A DNA stretch of 64,000 nucleotides. Origin: Unio delphinus. Lineage: Eukaryota > Mollusca > Bivalvia > Unionida > Unionidae. Under the pieces are notes generated by a model that was not told the DNA's origin, did no database searches, and saw only the letters and a program-made list of their open reading frames with translations. Shown in pieces: positions 10,383 to 23,280 of this stretch (its first letter is position 1; each line of letters begins with the position of its first letter). The translations under genes were made by a program, and so were the position numbers. The DNA lies in assembly GCA_029339505.1 (NCBI GenBank), contig JAQISU010001235.1, forward strand, positions 39,771,815 through 39,835,814, in the 5' to 3' direction.

Positions 10383-10640
10383 AGGAGCCTCTACGACTCA
10401 GAGGTTAACGTTTCGCACTGTATGCGGGTTCGAATCTAGCATCAGATAGGCTTAGGTAGGCTATTGTTGGGTGTCCCTATTATACAGTGTCACTTTGGCA
10501 GAGTGTTCTTTGCAAGGCACTATATTTCAATCGCCTTGTCACTAAATAATCTCTGCCTCCTCCATTTGTTAAGGTGCCGTAAAATGCCAAACAAATCGTG
10601 GAAAGAAAAAGGGCACTTATTTTTTTTTTGTACTTCTAAC
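10383..10640 (+). mobile_element. tRNA-headed SINE, family B
   Basis: The tRNA-like head reads ctctacgactcagaggttaa and then gggttcgaatct, a near-perfect B box. The body follows with gtgtcactttggcagagtgt, tctttgcaaggcactata and caatcgccttg. The ...ttgcaaggcac...caattgcctt... pattern is, from memory, a recurrent SINE body motif in invertebrates. A related degraded copy lies at 12530-12720. The right boundary and target duplication were not determined. Confidence 0.6.
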
Positions 10641-10910
10641 CGATCGCAAATGTGTGCAATACAAATAAACAGACGAGTATTTAATGCACACTTATATTTG
10701 TACATGTGCATTTTCTTTTAACCATGTCTCAGCTGATTTAAATATATGCAATGTCCCAGAGTTAATCACTGATTAAAAACTGGAGACGCGTCCATTACAA
10801 AATGCTAAAAAGAAAATTTAAATAAATAAATACCATTTGGCGAAATCTTACACCTGATCAGACGCATAATAACGGGCGACAGAGTGGGACGTGGTGGTTG
10901 CCATGTGCGC

Positions 10911-10999
10911 CAGAGGTCTTGAGACATCACAACCACAGGTGTCAGAGGTCTTGAGGTGCCAAAACCACCGATGTCAGAGGTCTTGAGGCGCCAAAACCC
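10911..10999. repeat. Three ~32-bp direct repeats
   Basis: tcttgaggtgccaaaaccac followed by cgatgtcagagg occurs two and a half times with substitutions. Confidence 0.8.
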
Positions 11000-11654
11000 A
11001 TTGTTTCATCATCGTCGCCCTGGGCTCCACTTACCCTTAGTACACCACTGCACCGGAGGGATGGACGACAAATGATATGGCTGCTTCGTGTCTGTATGTC
11101 AGTTTCGTCGCATTCATCAACTACGATACATACTATATAAAAGTAAGATTGATTGGAGGCCATAAATCAATCGGAATACCACTCGGCATTTTTTCTAACC
11201 ACAATCTTGCACTGTCTGGTTTACGGCAAGGTACGAAGATGATATATCGCACCTGTGCACCTGTAACAGTATTTTCTACAAGATAAATATCGACACCCGC
11301 AGTGACTGCCGCATACAAACTGTCAATCTGCAGTGTGTTAATTCCTCCAAGTAAGCCAAGTAAACAAGATAAGTTTTATCGGTACATATTCATGCCAAAA
11401 TATGTTGCATGTGTACCAGTTGCCGTGGGAGAAAAATATGTATTATGTGTTCGTTAATATTATCAACTTGACGTCAGGTTTATTCGCAGTGGCTGATACA
11501 CATATGGGGGGGGGGTCTGAGGAAAGAAGCCATCAAGAACAATTTTCTGTTGGAAATATTCTGGTTATTATATGGTAAGAGCGTGAGCGAGCGACATATT
11601 CATCCACCCCGTCCGCCTCTCTCACTGTTATAGTATAATTATATAATTTAGAAG
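11000..11654. other. Unique sequence, nothing recognised
   Basis: Overlapping 60-73 codon frames on both strands near 11080-11320 show no recognisable domain. Confidence 0.45.
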
Positions 11655-11834
11655 AATAAAAATAATTACACAATGAAGTGAAAGATAAAGGGGAGAAATA
11701 AAAATAATTACACAATGAAGTGAAAGATAAAGGGGAGAAATAAAAATAATTACACAATGAAGTGAAAGATAAAGGGGAGAAATAAAAATAATTACACAAT
11801 GAAGTGAAAGATAAAGGGGAGAAATAAAAATAAT
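11655..11834. repeat. 42-bp minisatellite
   Basis: Four nearly identical copies of aataattacacaatgaagtg followed by aaagataaaggggagaaataaa. The period is divisible by three, giving a repetitive - strand frame. Confidence 0.95.
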
Positions 11835-11974
11835 TTAATTGTAAACAATTATAAGAAGTCAGGTAATATGTCATACATTTGAAAGGATCATTCATATTTT
11901 AAATATGTTTGACCTTTGGCGGCTCTAAACATATTTGTCGTCTTTCCAAGCATCACTTTGACACATTATTCTAC

Positions 11975-12030
<56 letters not shown>
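11975..12030. repeat. (TTA)n microsatellite
   Basis: About 18 uninterrupted trinucleotides. Confidence 0.97.
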
Positions 12031-12529
12031 GTTGTTCTTTTATTTTTTTATTAATAATGTGGACTTTTGATATTTCTCGTATTTTGTTTTTCTTTCAGCC
12101 AAAACTTAAAAATTCTCCTCTTCATCTCTCTAAATATTATTTAGTCGTGTATTAATGGGATAATATGCATTTAAATAATGCATGAAGTTATAATAGATTG
12201 TTATTATCAAGCATTGCCCGTAAATAAAACAATATCACGATCAAACCAATTTAGTTTTTTTTTTTATTCGTAACCCTCATCATCTGACTTTTAGAGCGTA
12301 ATTGCAAGTTAGTATTGATTCCTAGTCCAAGGAAATGGAATAATTGAGGGATCGATAGACCGTGTGTTGAATTTTACACTGTAATGGGGACATTTTCGTA
12401 ATTCTCGAAAGCCGTAACTGAGGTTGCGATTACACAATTACGAGTATTTAAACACGTGACTTTTGATCACGAAGGTGATAATTTCTACTGGTGGTGTGGC
12501 GTTGCATCATAAATGAAATATAGTATCAT
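12031..12529. other. Unique AT-rich sequence
   Basis: Nothing recognised. Confidence 0.5.
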
Positions 12530-12720
12530 GGCGCAATGGTTAGAATACCGGGCTAAATAATATCAATGGGTGGTTGTCAGTTAAATGTATGCCCAGACAA
12601 GATGATGCTGGCTGCCGTGGCTTCTCTTACTGTCCTTTCCTTTGCACTTATCGTAATTGCCTTGCACTCGCTGATATGTCGTATCACCTATCAATCAACC
12701 AAAGTTGGTGTAGGGCATCT
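12530..12720 (+). mobile_element. Degenerate SINE related to family B
   Basis: An A-box-like tRNA 5' half (atggcgcaatggttagaata then ccgggct, 12530-12556) is followed, without an obvious B box, by tcctttgcacttatcgtaat and tgccttgcact. This resembles the body of the family B SINE at 10383. The overlapping 89-codon frame (12566-12835), with a hydrophobic stretch, is better explained as SINE sequence than as a membrane protein. Confidence 0.4.
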
Positions 12721-13270
12721 ATTGTATATATATATATCTGAAAGACCGCATCTTGATAAAGCGAAAAATAGCATCACTAACCGGTTCATAATAGTTGGAC
12801 AGTTCAATTCAATTAAAATAAAGTCCCAAGAGTGAGCTAACGATTTGTTACGTTACCTATCTGTCCGTAGTTCGATGGATGATTAGAGAACTTAAGAATA
12901 ATATTACTAATACCGGTATTTCCATAGAAATCCAACGGTTTTTGGGAGTTGGCGATACAATATTACTGAGCAAATTCTTAAACTGATGTTGATGGGTCAC
13001 CATGTAGCGGACAGGCGAGATTATTAACGTTGTATTTCAGACGAGTTGTTCTCGTACATACTGTAGAAAATTTAGACACTTTTTCGTCTTTCCATAAAAC
13101 TGGATTCGGTAGGTAGCGGAGGTTAAATTGCTAATGTATATGGGTCACTTAATTCCAAGTCCAATTATTCAAATGACACGTTATATTATCGCTTCCTGTT
13201 TGAGTAATCAAGGTAATCTGAGATGACCTGCTCGTTAATCCGTTATTTTATGTATCTAGCCGTAAATTAC
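12721..13270. other. Unique sequence
   Basis: Nothing recognised. Confidence 0.5.
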
Positions 13271-13278
13271 ACTGCTGT

Positions 13279-13431
13279 CAACGTTCCCTCTAATCGAATG
13301 GAAGATGTGCGCGCAGTGCACTGCGCAAGCAGCAAAATTTAACGTTGGATTGAGCAAAAATTACAATTCAGCTGCGCGGGGATGCCTGAGCAGCTGTGCG
13401 CGCGCACGCGCGCAGCTTAGAGAGAACGTTG
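13279..13431. mobile_element. 153-bp hAT-like MITE with GC-rich palindromic core
   Basis: The left end caacgttccctctaa matches the complement of the right end (caacgttctctctaa) at 14 of 15 bases. Flanks are actgctgt (13271-13278) and actgcaat (13432-13439), an 8-bp duplication with two changes. Inside is the perfect 16-bp palindrome gcgcagtgcactgcgc and a tgcgcgcgcacgcgcgc run. Short length and absence of coding sequence make it non-autonomous. Confidence 0.72.
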
Positions 13432-13439
13432 ACTGCAAT

Positions 13440-14467
13440 CAATAGATTTCTGCAGAACATTCGCTCATGATCTTTTGCACACACAAAAAACAGTGAACAA
13501 TTACTGTAAGTGTGTTGCCGGGTTAGATGCGAATTACATGATTGAGTGGACGTATCCAGGTCTTGAACTGTTACAATTAATAATTTAGCACAAACCTTAT
13601 TTGTTTCAGAATTTTTGTTAAATGCGAGTACAAACATATTATCTATGCGATTCAGTAGAAAGCAAGATCTTATTGGAGTCCTGTCTACACATAAAAAAGT
13701 ATACCATCATAAATCTAGTTGCTGATACAATAAGAAAAAGGATATATAAAAAGAAATAAGAAAAGATGTTATCAAGTACTTAATTGGTTTTAATATCCTG
13801 ACAAAATATATAATTTTATCCAATATTTCATCCTAGAAAGTATACAAAGATATCAAGTCTTCTCTCATGGAAACCTTTGCTAATTTTCTACCGTAATCTA
13901 TTTCCGATGCTGATTGTTTACATATTATAACAAATGTAGTGACGCCAAATCAGAAACCTTGTATTATGAAGTTTTCATAGTATTTCCTAAGTATTTGAAA
14001 TATCTGAAGTGAAAATATGCAAAATACATACGACTTAGGTGACCTTTATGAAAATTACTATTTTGAAATTTTCTACACGCACTCCTCCAAAATTTTGCTG
14101 TTCTGGCTGAAAAGTCATTTTGTCCAAATATTTATATCAATCACGGACCCTGAATTATTACCATTGGTTACCTCAAGTTATTAATAAAGGTTTTATTGTC
14201 TCATTAATGAGCTCTTTAATGTAGCTGCTTTTCGAAAGTCAGAGCAATCGAGGAGATCGAATTGATCTGATTGGGAATGGGGCCGCATTTCAGCCTTAGA
14301 ATAAGCCCAGATTTTTCCCCCAAAGATTTATATTTTCCTAAGAGCCGTTAACTTTAATATGGCAGCAATATTGGATTCTATGTCTTAAATTAGTAATATA
14401 AAGAAGTGAAACCAACAATTACAGTAAAAAAAGAACTTATTTATTTCTATACAAGGTGAAAATTCAT
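13440..14467. other. Unique AT-rich sequence
   Basis: Nothing recognised beyond chance frames. Confidence 0.5.
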
Positions 14468-14480
14468 GAGACATTTACAG

Positions 14481-14741
14481 TTCCAATGGCTTAGTAGTTA
14501 GAAGTTCCGACTCGGATGCGGGAGGTCGCGGGTTTAAATCCCGGCTGAGTCATACCAAAGACTTATACAAATGGTCGGTCTGGTGTCCGGATAATATGAC
14601 TTGGTAGGACACGATGCTATATGTCTGCCGCATGATGTCCAAGTGTTAGGCATCACTACAAACTGCCACACTGCAGACATCGTATCGATGTGACCGAAAA
14701 ATCGTAAAAAAAAATACGTTTAAAATACGAATCATGCACAC
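14481..14741 (+). mobile_element. tRNA-derived SINE, family C
   Basis: The head has an A-box-like tggcttagtagttagaag and a B box in gcgggtttaaatcccggc. It then shows the family C body: gtcataccaaagactt, ggtcggtctggtgtccggat, actacaaactgccacactgc and agacatcgtatcgatgtgac. Flanks are gagacatttacag (14468-14480) and gagacattatttacag (14742-14757), a target duplication altered by a 3-bp insertion. Confidence 0.85.
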
Positions 14742-14757
14742 GAGACATTATTTACAG

Positions 14758-15120
14758 TAAAAATAAAAGTCTTATCACATGTCCGAAAGTATAGAATGCT
14801 TACAATGAATTCCAATAATCGGAAATGTTTTCATGTAACATAATGATGAAATCAAGAATGTCTTTAAATGAGTTCTCAAAAAGTTCAAAATCATGTGAAT
14901 AATGAATAATTTCAATTAAAAAAATTACTCCCTAATTATATAACAAAGTCAGCGAATGATATAAAAAAAAGGATTTAATTCTTTGTTTATCAAGAACTAA
15001 TTTATTCACATTTTCACTTGACTTAGATCTAATGGAAAATTGTAATCAAATTGTAAAAATAACTGTTTATAGATTATCCTAAACTAAAAAAGCTTTTTTC
15101 AATATGTTATATACAACTTG
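14758..15120. other. Unique AT-rich sequence
   Basis: Nothing recognised. Confidence 0.5.
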
Positions 15121-15320
15121 TAATCATTGAGAAAAGTTAACAACGCATACATACTGAATACAGATGACCATTATCTTAAAGTATACTCTACAATCATGGA
15201 CAAATGTTAACAATGCATACATATTGAGTACAGATGACCATTATCTTAAATTACACTCTACAATCATGGACAAAGGTTAACAATGCATACATTGTTTAAA
15301 GATGACTTATCTTAAAGTAC
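15121..15320. repeat. ~70-bp tandem repeat
   Basis: Nearly three copies containing acaatcatggacaaaggtta, caatgcatacata and gatgaccattatctta. The third is shortened. Confidence 0.88.
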
Positions 15321-16580
<1,260 letters not shown>

Positions 16581-16637
16581 TCTGTTTGTTTCAAGGAGCC
16601 GTTACTGAAACTGAAGCCAGTGAAGTACCTGTCTGTT

Positions 16638-17396
16638 ATTTCATGAAATTTGGAATTCTTATGATAAAATGGGGAACTACAGAGGTACCTCGTGGTGATG
16701 AGTGGTAAGTGATCAATCAAATTTTAGTTCCAAACTATTACAGACAGGCAATACTTAGTCTGACCCATGAAACTCCTTTGGCTACTCATTTAGGGATCAA
16801 TATGACTTATCACAAGATCTTGACTGACTTCTATTGGTCAAAAATATAAAGTGATGATGACAAATACTGTAGATCTTGTCATATTTGTCTAATGGTAGAA
16901 AACCCTAATCATTCGACGAACCATTTAGTAGAATTATTGTAGAGTGTGTCGGTCCCTTACCTAATACCAAGTCAGGTAACCAATACATGTTGACCATTAT
17001 CTTTCCGTCGACAATGTTTCCAGAGGCGATTCTTTTTGAGGACTTCTAAATCTAAGACATTAGTAAAAACTTTGATAAAAAAGTGCTTTTTTAAAAAAAA
17101 ACTCAATTGGCCTTCGTAAATCTGTTCAATCTGGTCAAAGGTTAAATTTTAAGTATGGAATGTTCAAGCCTATTACGCTTGAATTTGTCAATCAGCAATT
17201 TATGTTAAAACTGAAATTATGGTTTCATAGAAATACAATGGAGGGAAAGTTTGAGTCTGATAATGGAGTTCTGTCTCTCTTACTTATTCCACAAAATTTG
17301 CTTCAGATTAGATTTTACGACACTTACAAGGTTAAGAAGAAAATGAAGGGGTTCAATTATAATATTACATTAGTGCTGCCGGGATCAAAATAAGGT
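16638..17396 (+). pseudogene. Ty3/gypsy pol pseudogene (integrase)
   Basis: Translating with frame shifts gives a recognisable gypsy-type integrase. First comes the linker before the zinc finger (YFMKFGILMIKWG, near 16641). Next is the HHCC zinc finger with ETPLATHLGINMTYHKIL, FYW and YCRSCHIC (16760-16895). The start of the catalytic core follows, with VGPLPNTKSGNQYMLTI (about 16945-17005). The middle of the core is deleted. The C-terminal part resumes in the open frame at 17160-17393 with KLKLWFHRNTMEGKFE, LLIPQNLLQIRFYDTYKVKK and LPGSK, which corresponds to the GPY/F-type module. The position of the first catalytic Asp reads as Glu. In-frame stops and shifts make it non-functional. Sequence of the same origin may continue to about 17540. 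No LTRs were found, so it is a truncated internal remnant. A GA tract abuts its left end and a 26-bp array its right. Confidence 0.85.
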
Positions 17397-17539
17397 ATAG
17401 GAGTACGAGTATAGTGATATAGCCAGGTAAAACATGCAGTTAACTTAGTTGTACCTGCCCCACTCAGTGAAGATTTATGTGAAGGAATGAACAATTGTCA
17501 TCCTCCAATAGCAGCTCTGAACGAGTTACATCTTTCTCA

Positions 17540-17945
17540 CCTTTGAACGTCTCACATGTGTTTATATATGATCTGTCTCATGTGTTTATAAAATATATGT
17601 CTCGCATGTGTTTATAGATGATGTCTCGCATGTATTTACAGATGATATGTCTCGCATGTGTTTACGGATATGTCTCGTATGTGTTTACGGATGGTCTGTC
17701 TCATGTGTTTATAGAATATCTGTCTCGCAAATGTTTATAGATATGTCTCGCATGTATTCATAGATGATCTGTCTCGCATGTTTATAGATGATCTGTCTCG
17801 CATTTGTTTATAAATGATCTGTCTCTTATGTGTGTATAGATAATCTGTCTCTTATGTGTGTATAGATGATCTGTCTCGCAGGTTTTTACAAAAATTATCT
17901 GTCTCGCATTTGTTTATACACGATCTGTCTCATATGTGTGTTGTT
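17540..17945. repeat. ~26-bp minisatellite
   Basis: About 15 variable copies of gatctgtctcgcatgtgttt followed by atagat, with small indels. It begins where the gypsy-derived sequence ends. Confidence 0.92.
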
Positions 17946-19004
17946 CTGATCCAAAGTGCAATATTTTCTTGGTGGTATAAATCTGTACATTCTGGGCTTT
18001 ATATTCATTCTTTCATTCATTCATTCGTTTATTCTTTGTCTCATCGTTTCTCATGTCTTCATGTTCAATCTCTCTACATCAGTACCTTGCTTGCAGGTTC
18101 ACCATGAGTTTAAATAGGTAAAAGCACGTGCTTGGGTTATACGTACGAATTAACAGTATTACACCAGTATGCTGTGACCCTACCACGAACTTCAACGTTC
18201 GTGAATAAATGTTATAAATATATATAAACATATTAGTTCACCTTCAATGTATACAACATTCCTCTTACTTCACGTGCACTTCAAGCTCCATTTGTCTAAC
18301 TTAATTTACAGTCGTAGATTAATACATAACATATATTCAGTTACATGTATTATTTCATACACCATCACATTAAAGCACGAGACATGCTAAAGATAGGGAA
18401 GCTTTCATTAAATTATCTCTTTTTAACAAAACTATTCATGACTTCATTTATCAGCTCTTAGAAAATTCTGGGGTGCGCAAGTAATTTGTTCTTGTGCACA
18501 TTAGAAAAAAATCTCAGGACTAAAACATTGTGTATGTATGCACTGTGATATTTCGAAACTTGGATGGTGACGTCAGTAATTTATTCCTAATTGAAGGAAA
18601 TATACATGTAGCACACGAAGACACGTGAACATATGTAAAATGATACATGTTCTGAAATGACAGCCCAGATAATAGTTCTTCTTAAATTAATGAACATATT
18701 TTAGGAGACGCGTTTTCAAGTGACAGTTGCAAATTAGAACATAATTCCACACAAATTCAATAACTTTAGTTACCCTTTACAACGAATGTGATACTTTCTA
18801 AATACAATTCAATATAAATCACAATATTCCATACAAATGTGATATACGTAGAAATCACACTATTCCATAAAATTATATGTTGTACCCCGGAGCTGTTACC
18901 ATAGTAACACACTTTCTGAGAGCATGGTATAGCAAACCATCGTTTGTGACAATCTGTCAACTGAGCACAGATTGCACTCGCGTATACGCCTAGTCCAACT
19001 GAAA
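17946..19004. other. Unique AT-rich sequence
   Basis: A short (attc)n run lies at 18004-18035. There is a short direct duplication, atcacaatattccata / atcacactattccata (18817 and 18856). Otherwise nothing is recognised. Confidence 0.5.
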
Positions 19005-19059
19005 AACATAAACCCTGATCTGCGGTCACATAATGCGCCTGTTGATCAGGGTTTATGTT
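19005..19059. other. Perfect 16-bp inverted repeat (hairpin)
   Basis: aacataaaccctgatc (19005-19020) is exactly complementary to gatcagggtttatgtt (19044-19059) across a 23-nt spacer. No T-rich tail or transposon context was seen. It could be a small foldback element, a transcribed hairpin, or the remnant of an inverted duplication. Confidence 0.85.
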
Positions 19060-19582
19060 GTTTGTTCAAATTATTATTCTCAACAAACTGTATAGATCTA
19101 GAAATGACGGCGTATTATACGATGACAGATCTGTGTCTGTGATGTTTGCATTTGGACTTCTAAGCGAGTGTATACATACAAAACAATATTACACAAATAC
19201 ATTTTGCTTAGGCTTTCTAGTGCACATCCACGATAAGATTTTTGGCCTGTTATCTGGTTGCCGTGGTACATTACTAATTACAAGGCTTTAATGCAATCAA
19301 CTTGACATAATGTCAAGTATCATCGAACGGGATATCGGTCGTGTTCCTCCAGCTATCATTTATTAGCCCAAGTGACTCAGGTCATTGCAGTATAACACTG
19401 AACAATGCAAAGTTTTTAGCAATAAAAAAAAAAACGATTGGGGGGGGGGGGGGGGCGAATTGTTCCAAATCAACGCAGCATTCTCAATAACCAATCAGTC
19501 AGTCTCAGTGGTTAATCAGCGGAAAATGTTGTATTTCTCATAATGCTTGAATAAATAAAATTTAAAAAAAATAAAATTAAAA
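19060..19582. other. Unique sequence with G-run
   Basis: A run of about 17 G occurs at 19439-19455 just after an A-run. Nothing else was identified. Confidence 0.5.
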
Positions 19583-19745
19583 TTGTTGCTGTTGTTGTTA
19601 TATGTTGTTGTTGTTATATGGTTTAACACCATTTTTCAGCACAAAATAGGCTATACATGGCGGACAGTTTTAATGGTGGTTGAAGAACCCAGGAAACCCC
19701 CGAAAAGACCCACCGACCCACGAGTCGTTTCCGGCAAGCTTTCTA
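19583..19745 (-). mobile_element. 5'-truncated SINE, family A
   Basis: Read on the - strand it shows the family A body: gggtttcctgggttcttc, tatagcctattttgtg, aaaaatggtgttaaacc and a (caa)n-type tail seen as ttgttgttg on the + strand. It matches the complete copy at 8377-8630 but lacks the tRNA head. The left part of the neighbouring 39-bp array begins at its truncated end. Confidence 0.8.
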
Positions 19746-21160
19746 ATCCTTAGTACCTCAGACAATCTTTGTTACTGTACAAATCCTCAGTACCTCAGGC
19801 AATCTTCGTTACTGTACAAATCTTTAGTACTCCAGGGCATCCTTATTACTGCACAAATCCTTAGTACCTCAGGCCATTTTTGTGACTGGAAATATCATTA
19901 GTACTCCAGGTCATCTTTGTTACTGTACAAATCTTTATTACCTCAGGCAATATTTGTTACTGTACAAATCCTTAGTACCTCAGGCAATCTTTGTTACTGT
20001 ACAAATCTTTAGTACATCAGGCAATGTTACTGTACAAATCATTAGTACCTCAGGCCATCTTTGCTACTGTACAAATCCTTAGTACCTCAGACAATCTTTG
20101 TTACTGTACAAATCCTTAGTTCTCCATGTCATCTTTGTTACTGTACAAGTCTTTAGCACCTCAGGCAATCTTTGTTACTGTACAAATCATTAGTACCTCA
20201 GGCCATCTTTGCTACTGTACAAATCCTTAGTACCTCAGACAATCTTTGTTACTGTACAAATCATTAGTACTCCAGGCCATCCTTATTACTGCACAAATCC
20301 TTAGTACCTCAGGCCATTTTTGTTACTGGAAATATCATTAGTACTCCAGGTCATCTTTGTTACTGTACAGATCTTTACTACCTCAGGCAATCTTTGTTAC
20401 TGTACAAATCCTTAGTACCTCAGGCAATCTTTGTTACTGTACAAATCATTAGTATTCCAGGCCATCTTTGTTACTGTACAAATCCTCAGTACCTCAGGCA
20501 ATCTTCGTTACTGTACAAATCTTTAGTACTCCAGGGCATCCTTATTACTGCACAAATCCTTAGTACCTCAGGCCATTATTGTTACTGGAAATATCATTAG
20601 TACTCCAGGTCATCTTTGTTACTGTACAGATCTTTAGTACCTCAGGCAATCTTTGTTACTATATAAATCCTTAGTACCTCAGGCAATCTTTGTTACTGTA
20701 CAAATCATTAGTATTCCAGGCCATCTTTGTTACTGTACAAATCCTCAGTACCTCAGGCAATCTTCGTTACTGTACAAATCTTTAGTACTCCAGGGCATCC
20801 TTATTACTGCACAAATCCTTAGTACCTCAGGCCATTATTGTTACTGGAAATATCATTAGTACTCCAGGTCATCTTTGTTACTGTACAGATCTTTAGTACC
20901 TCAGGCAATCTTTGTTACTGTACAAATCCTTAGTACCTCAGGCAATCTTTGTTACTGTACAAATCATTAGTATTCCAGGCCATCTTTGTTACTGTACAAA
21001 TCCTCAGTACCTCAGGCAATCTTCGTTACTGTACAAATCTTTAGTACTCCAGGCCATCCTTATTACTGCACAAATCCTTAGTACCTCAGGCCATTTTGTT
21101 ACTGTACAAATCCTTAGTACTCCAAGCCATCTTTGTTACTGCACGAATTTTCGGTAAGTA
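19745..21160. repeat. 39-bp minisatellite with 259-bp higher-order unit
   Basis: Units of ctgtacaaatccttagtacc then tcaggcaatctttgttact, with variants (attagtactccaggccat, a short form around ttactggaaatatcatta). Identical frames start at 20394, 20653 and 20912, so a block of about seven monomers is repeated every 259 bp over the right half. Copies of the 259-bp block are almost identical, so this amplification is younger than the monomer array. Confidence 0.94.
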
Positions 21161-22455
21161 ATAGATAGTACACGAGACGCTTTTTGTGAATGTACAAATC
21201 TTTGGTAGGTGATAGTACTTGAGTACATCTATAATAATATTCTGATCTTTAGTAGACTGTGTTAGTAACTGAGTCCAAATGTTGTGAATATTCTAAATGT
21301 CAATCCATTCAAACTTCTGAAAGAACCGAAGAGGAAAGGAACCAGTCTTTGTGTATGCCTTAAAGCATAACTCCATGAGTGCAACCAATTCTTGATGAAG
21401 AATGAAGGTGACAAAGAAAGACAGTGAGTGCTTAAAGATATATTAAAATACCGTTCTTCTAATGAGAATACAATTTCTTGTATAAATATGTTAGAATGAC
21501 ACAATTGTTCTGCCTCGTAACCTATGTGTAGCAATGATGTCGTATGTTGGTGTTTTGTACATTCAAGCGGTCACTATTGTTCATCCATTCTGAGGTTAAG
21601 ATTGAATATGAAATGTAATAATGTATTTACTAATATTGTAAAGTATGTATAAGACACATAGTATGCTAGGTATCGTTATCACTGATCAGTCGATTCGTCA
21701 ATATAAGTCTAAACGCGGAATGACCATTAACGAGTTATGACATGCTGAAAGCTGTGCAGCAATATATCAGCTTGGTGCATGTAAACTCGTAACTGTTAAC
21801 AGGAAGAAATAAATTGCACGTTTTAACGTCCATATCAACAACACAATATGTGACATGTGTATCGGTTGATACAACGAATTCTTATCTAAGACTCAAGTTC
21901 CATTTCCTTTTTCTGTTCTCTCCTGCTGTTATTTTTTTTTCTGTCACAGCTACTTATATTTCGAACCTCAAACATCTCTTTTCACATATTCTTTTTTTTT
22001 GTGTTACTAACTCGATATTTATGTTTGAAAAAAATTCTAAATTTGGCAATTTCTATTTGACTGAAAATATTTCAAAGTAAACTACAGCAATATCTCTCCC
22101 CGAATCACAATGTAGTCATCTGATAGTATACTTGCCACTTGTTTTCTATAAGGGATCCATTTTGTATTATTCTGTACACAAATACCATTAGCTTAAATTT
22201 TGTTCAACTCAAGGGGGAGTCTATCTTGGGAATATCATGAGTATTTCAAAGCAGTCTCGACTTTATTTTTAAAATTTCTTGGAGATTCTGAACTCTCCGC
22301 GTCTTGCGATGACATGCATTATAATTTATTACGCTATATACATTTTAATCTGTCTGGAGATTTCGTATTTAGTCTTACTTCCGTATCTATCAGGACTATA
22401 TTTATTACTATATACATGCCAAACTGCAATCCGAAATGATGTTTGCATTACGTAA
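21161..22455. other. Unique AT-rich sequence
   Basis: The first ~90 bp are decayed array edge. The rest shows only chance-length frames. Confidence 0.5.
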
Positions 22456-22463
22456 GTTATCTT

Positions 22464-22602
22464 CAGCGCCGGATTAAGCACCGTGGAGGCCCATAGGCAG
22501 TCAAACTTTTGGGGCCCCAGACCCACGGTCACGGTCTCATGGGGGCCCCTAATGGGGCCCATAGGCAGTTGCCTACTCTGCCTAATGGGTAATGCGGGAC
22601 TG
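22464..22602. mobile_element. 139-bp hAT-like MITE
   Basis: Flanked by a perfect 8-bp duplication gttatctt (22456-22463 and 22603-22610). The left end cagcgccggattaa and the complement of the right end (cagtcccgcattac) form an imperfect inverted repeat. The interior carries ggcccataggcagt twice in direct orientation and G/C-rich ggggccccagaccc. It is much more GC-rich than its surroundings, and non-autonomous. Confidence 0.75.
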
Positions 22603-22750
22603 GTTATCTTTATTCAATACCATTTTAAGGACACTTGTGAATTGAATTTAGGAGCGCAAAGAACCATTTCAGTGGCTAGTAATTAGGAACATAATTTGTA
22701 TATACATGTATTCTCAGGGTAATCTTCGGTGATGATTCTGCGGAATGTCG

Positions 22751-23127
22751 GAGACCACACATTATAACCCTGAATTAATGCAACATTAATCTCAGATGAG
22801 ACCACACATTATAACCCTGAATTAATGCAGCATTAATCTCAAATGAGACCACACATTATAACCCTGAATTAATGCAACATTAATCTCAAATGAGACCAGA
22901 CATTATAACCTTGAATTAATGCAACATTAATCTCAAATGAGACCACACATTATAACCCTGAATTAATGCAGCATTAATCTCAAATGAGACCACACATTAT
23001 AACCCTGAATTAATGCAACATTAATCTCAAATGAGACCAGACATTATAACCTTGAATTAATGCAACATTAATCTCAAATGAGACCACACATTATAACCCT
23101 GAATTAATACAACATTAATCTCAAATA
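22751..23127. repeat. 47-bp minisatellite with 141-bp trimer
   Basis: Eight copies of gagaccacacattataaccc then tgaattaatgcaacattaat then ctcaaat. Variants (gcagc; cagac with ccttg) recur every third unit, giving a 141-bp higher-order repeat. Each unit holds the inverted pair attaatg/cattaat. Confidence 0.95.
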
Positions 23128-23280
23128 TTGTTACTTTAGCGTGTGTAGGGATCTTTTCGCCATATGACTGTTTTCAATTTACAAATTGTCTGCCAAGAAA
23201 TAACCACTTCTTGATCTTTGACCTTTACTTGGAAGAGAGGACCGCGATATTCTAACGTGAACCACCTTTTTATGGTATAG

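Noticed and set aside
12566..12835. Small membrane protein (hydrophobic stretch after MM)
   Set aside because: It overlaps a degenerate SINE with a body shared with 10383, and no splice or promoter evidence exists.
14489..14553. Functional tRNA gene in the SINE head
   Set aside because: A and B boxes are present but the cloverleaf does not pair well, and the sequence continues into a SINE body with flanking duplications. The same applies to the heads at 8377, 10383, 24783 and 60407.
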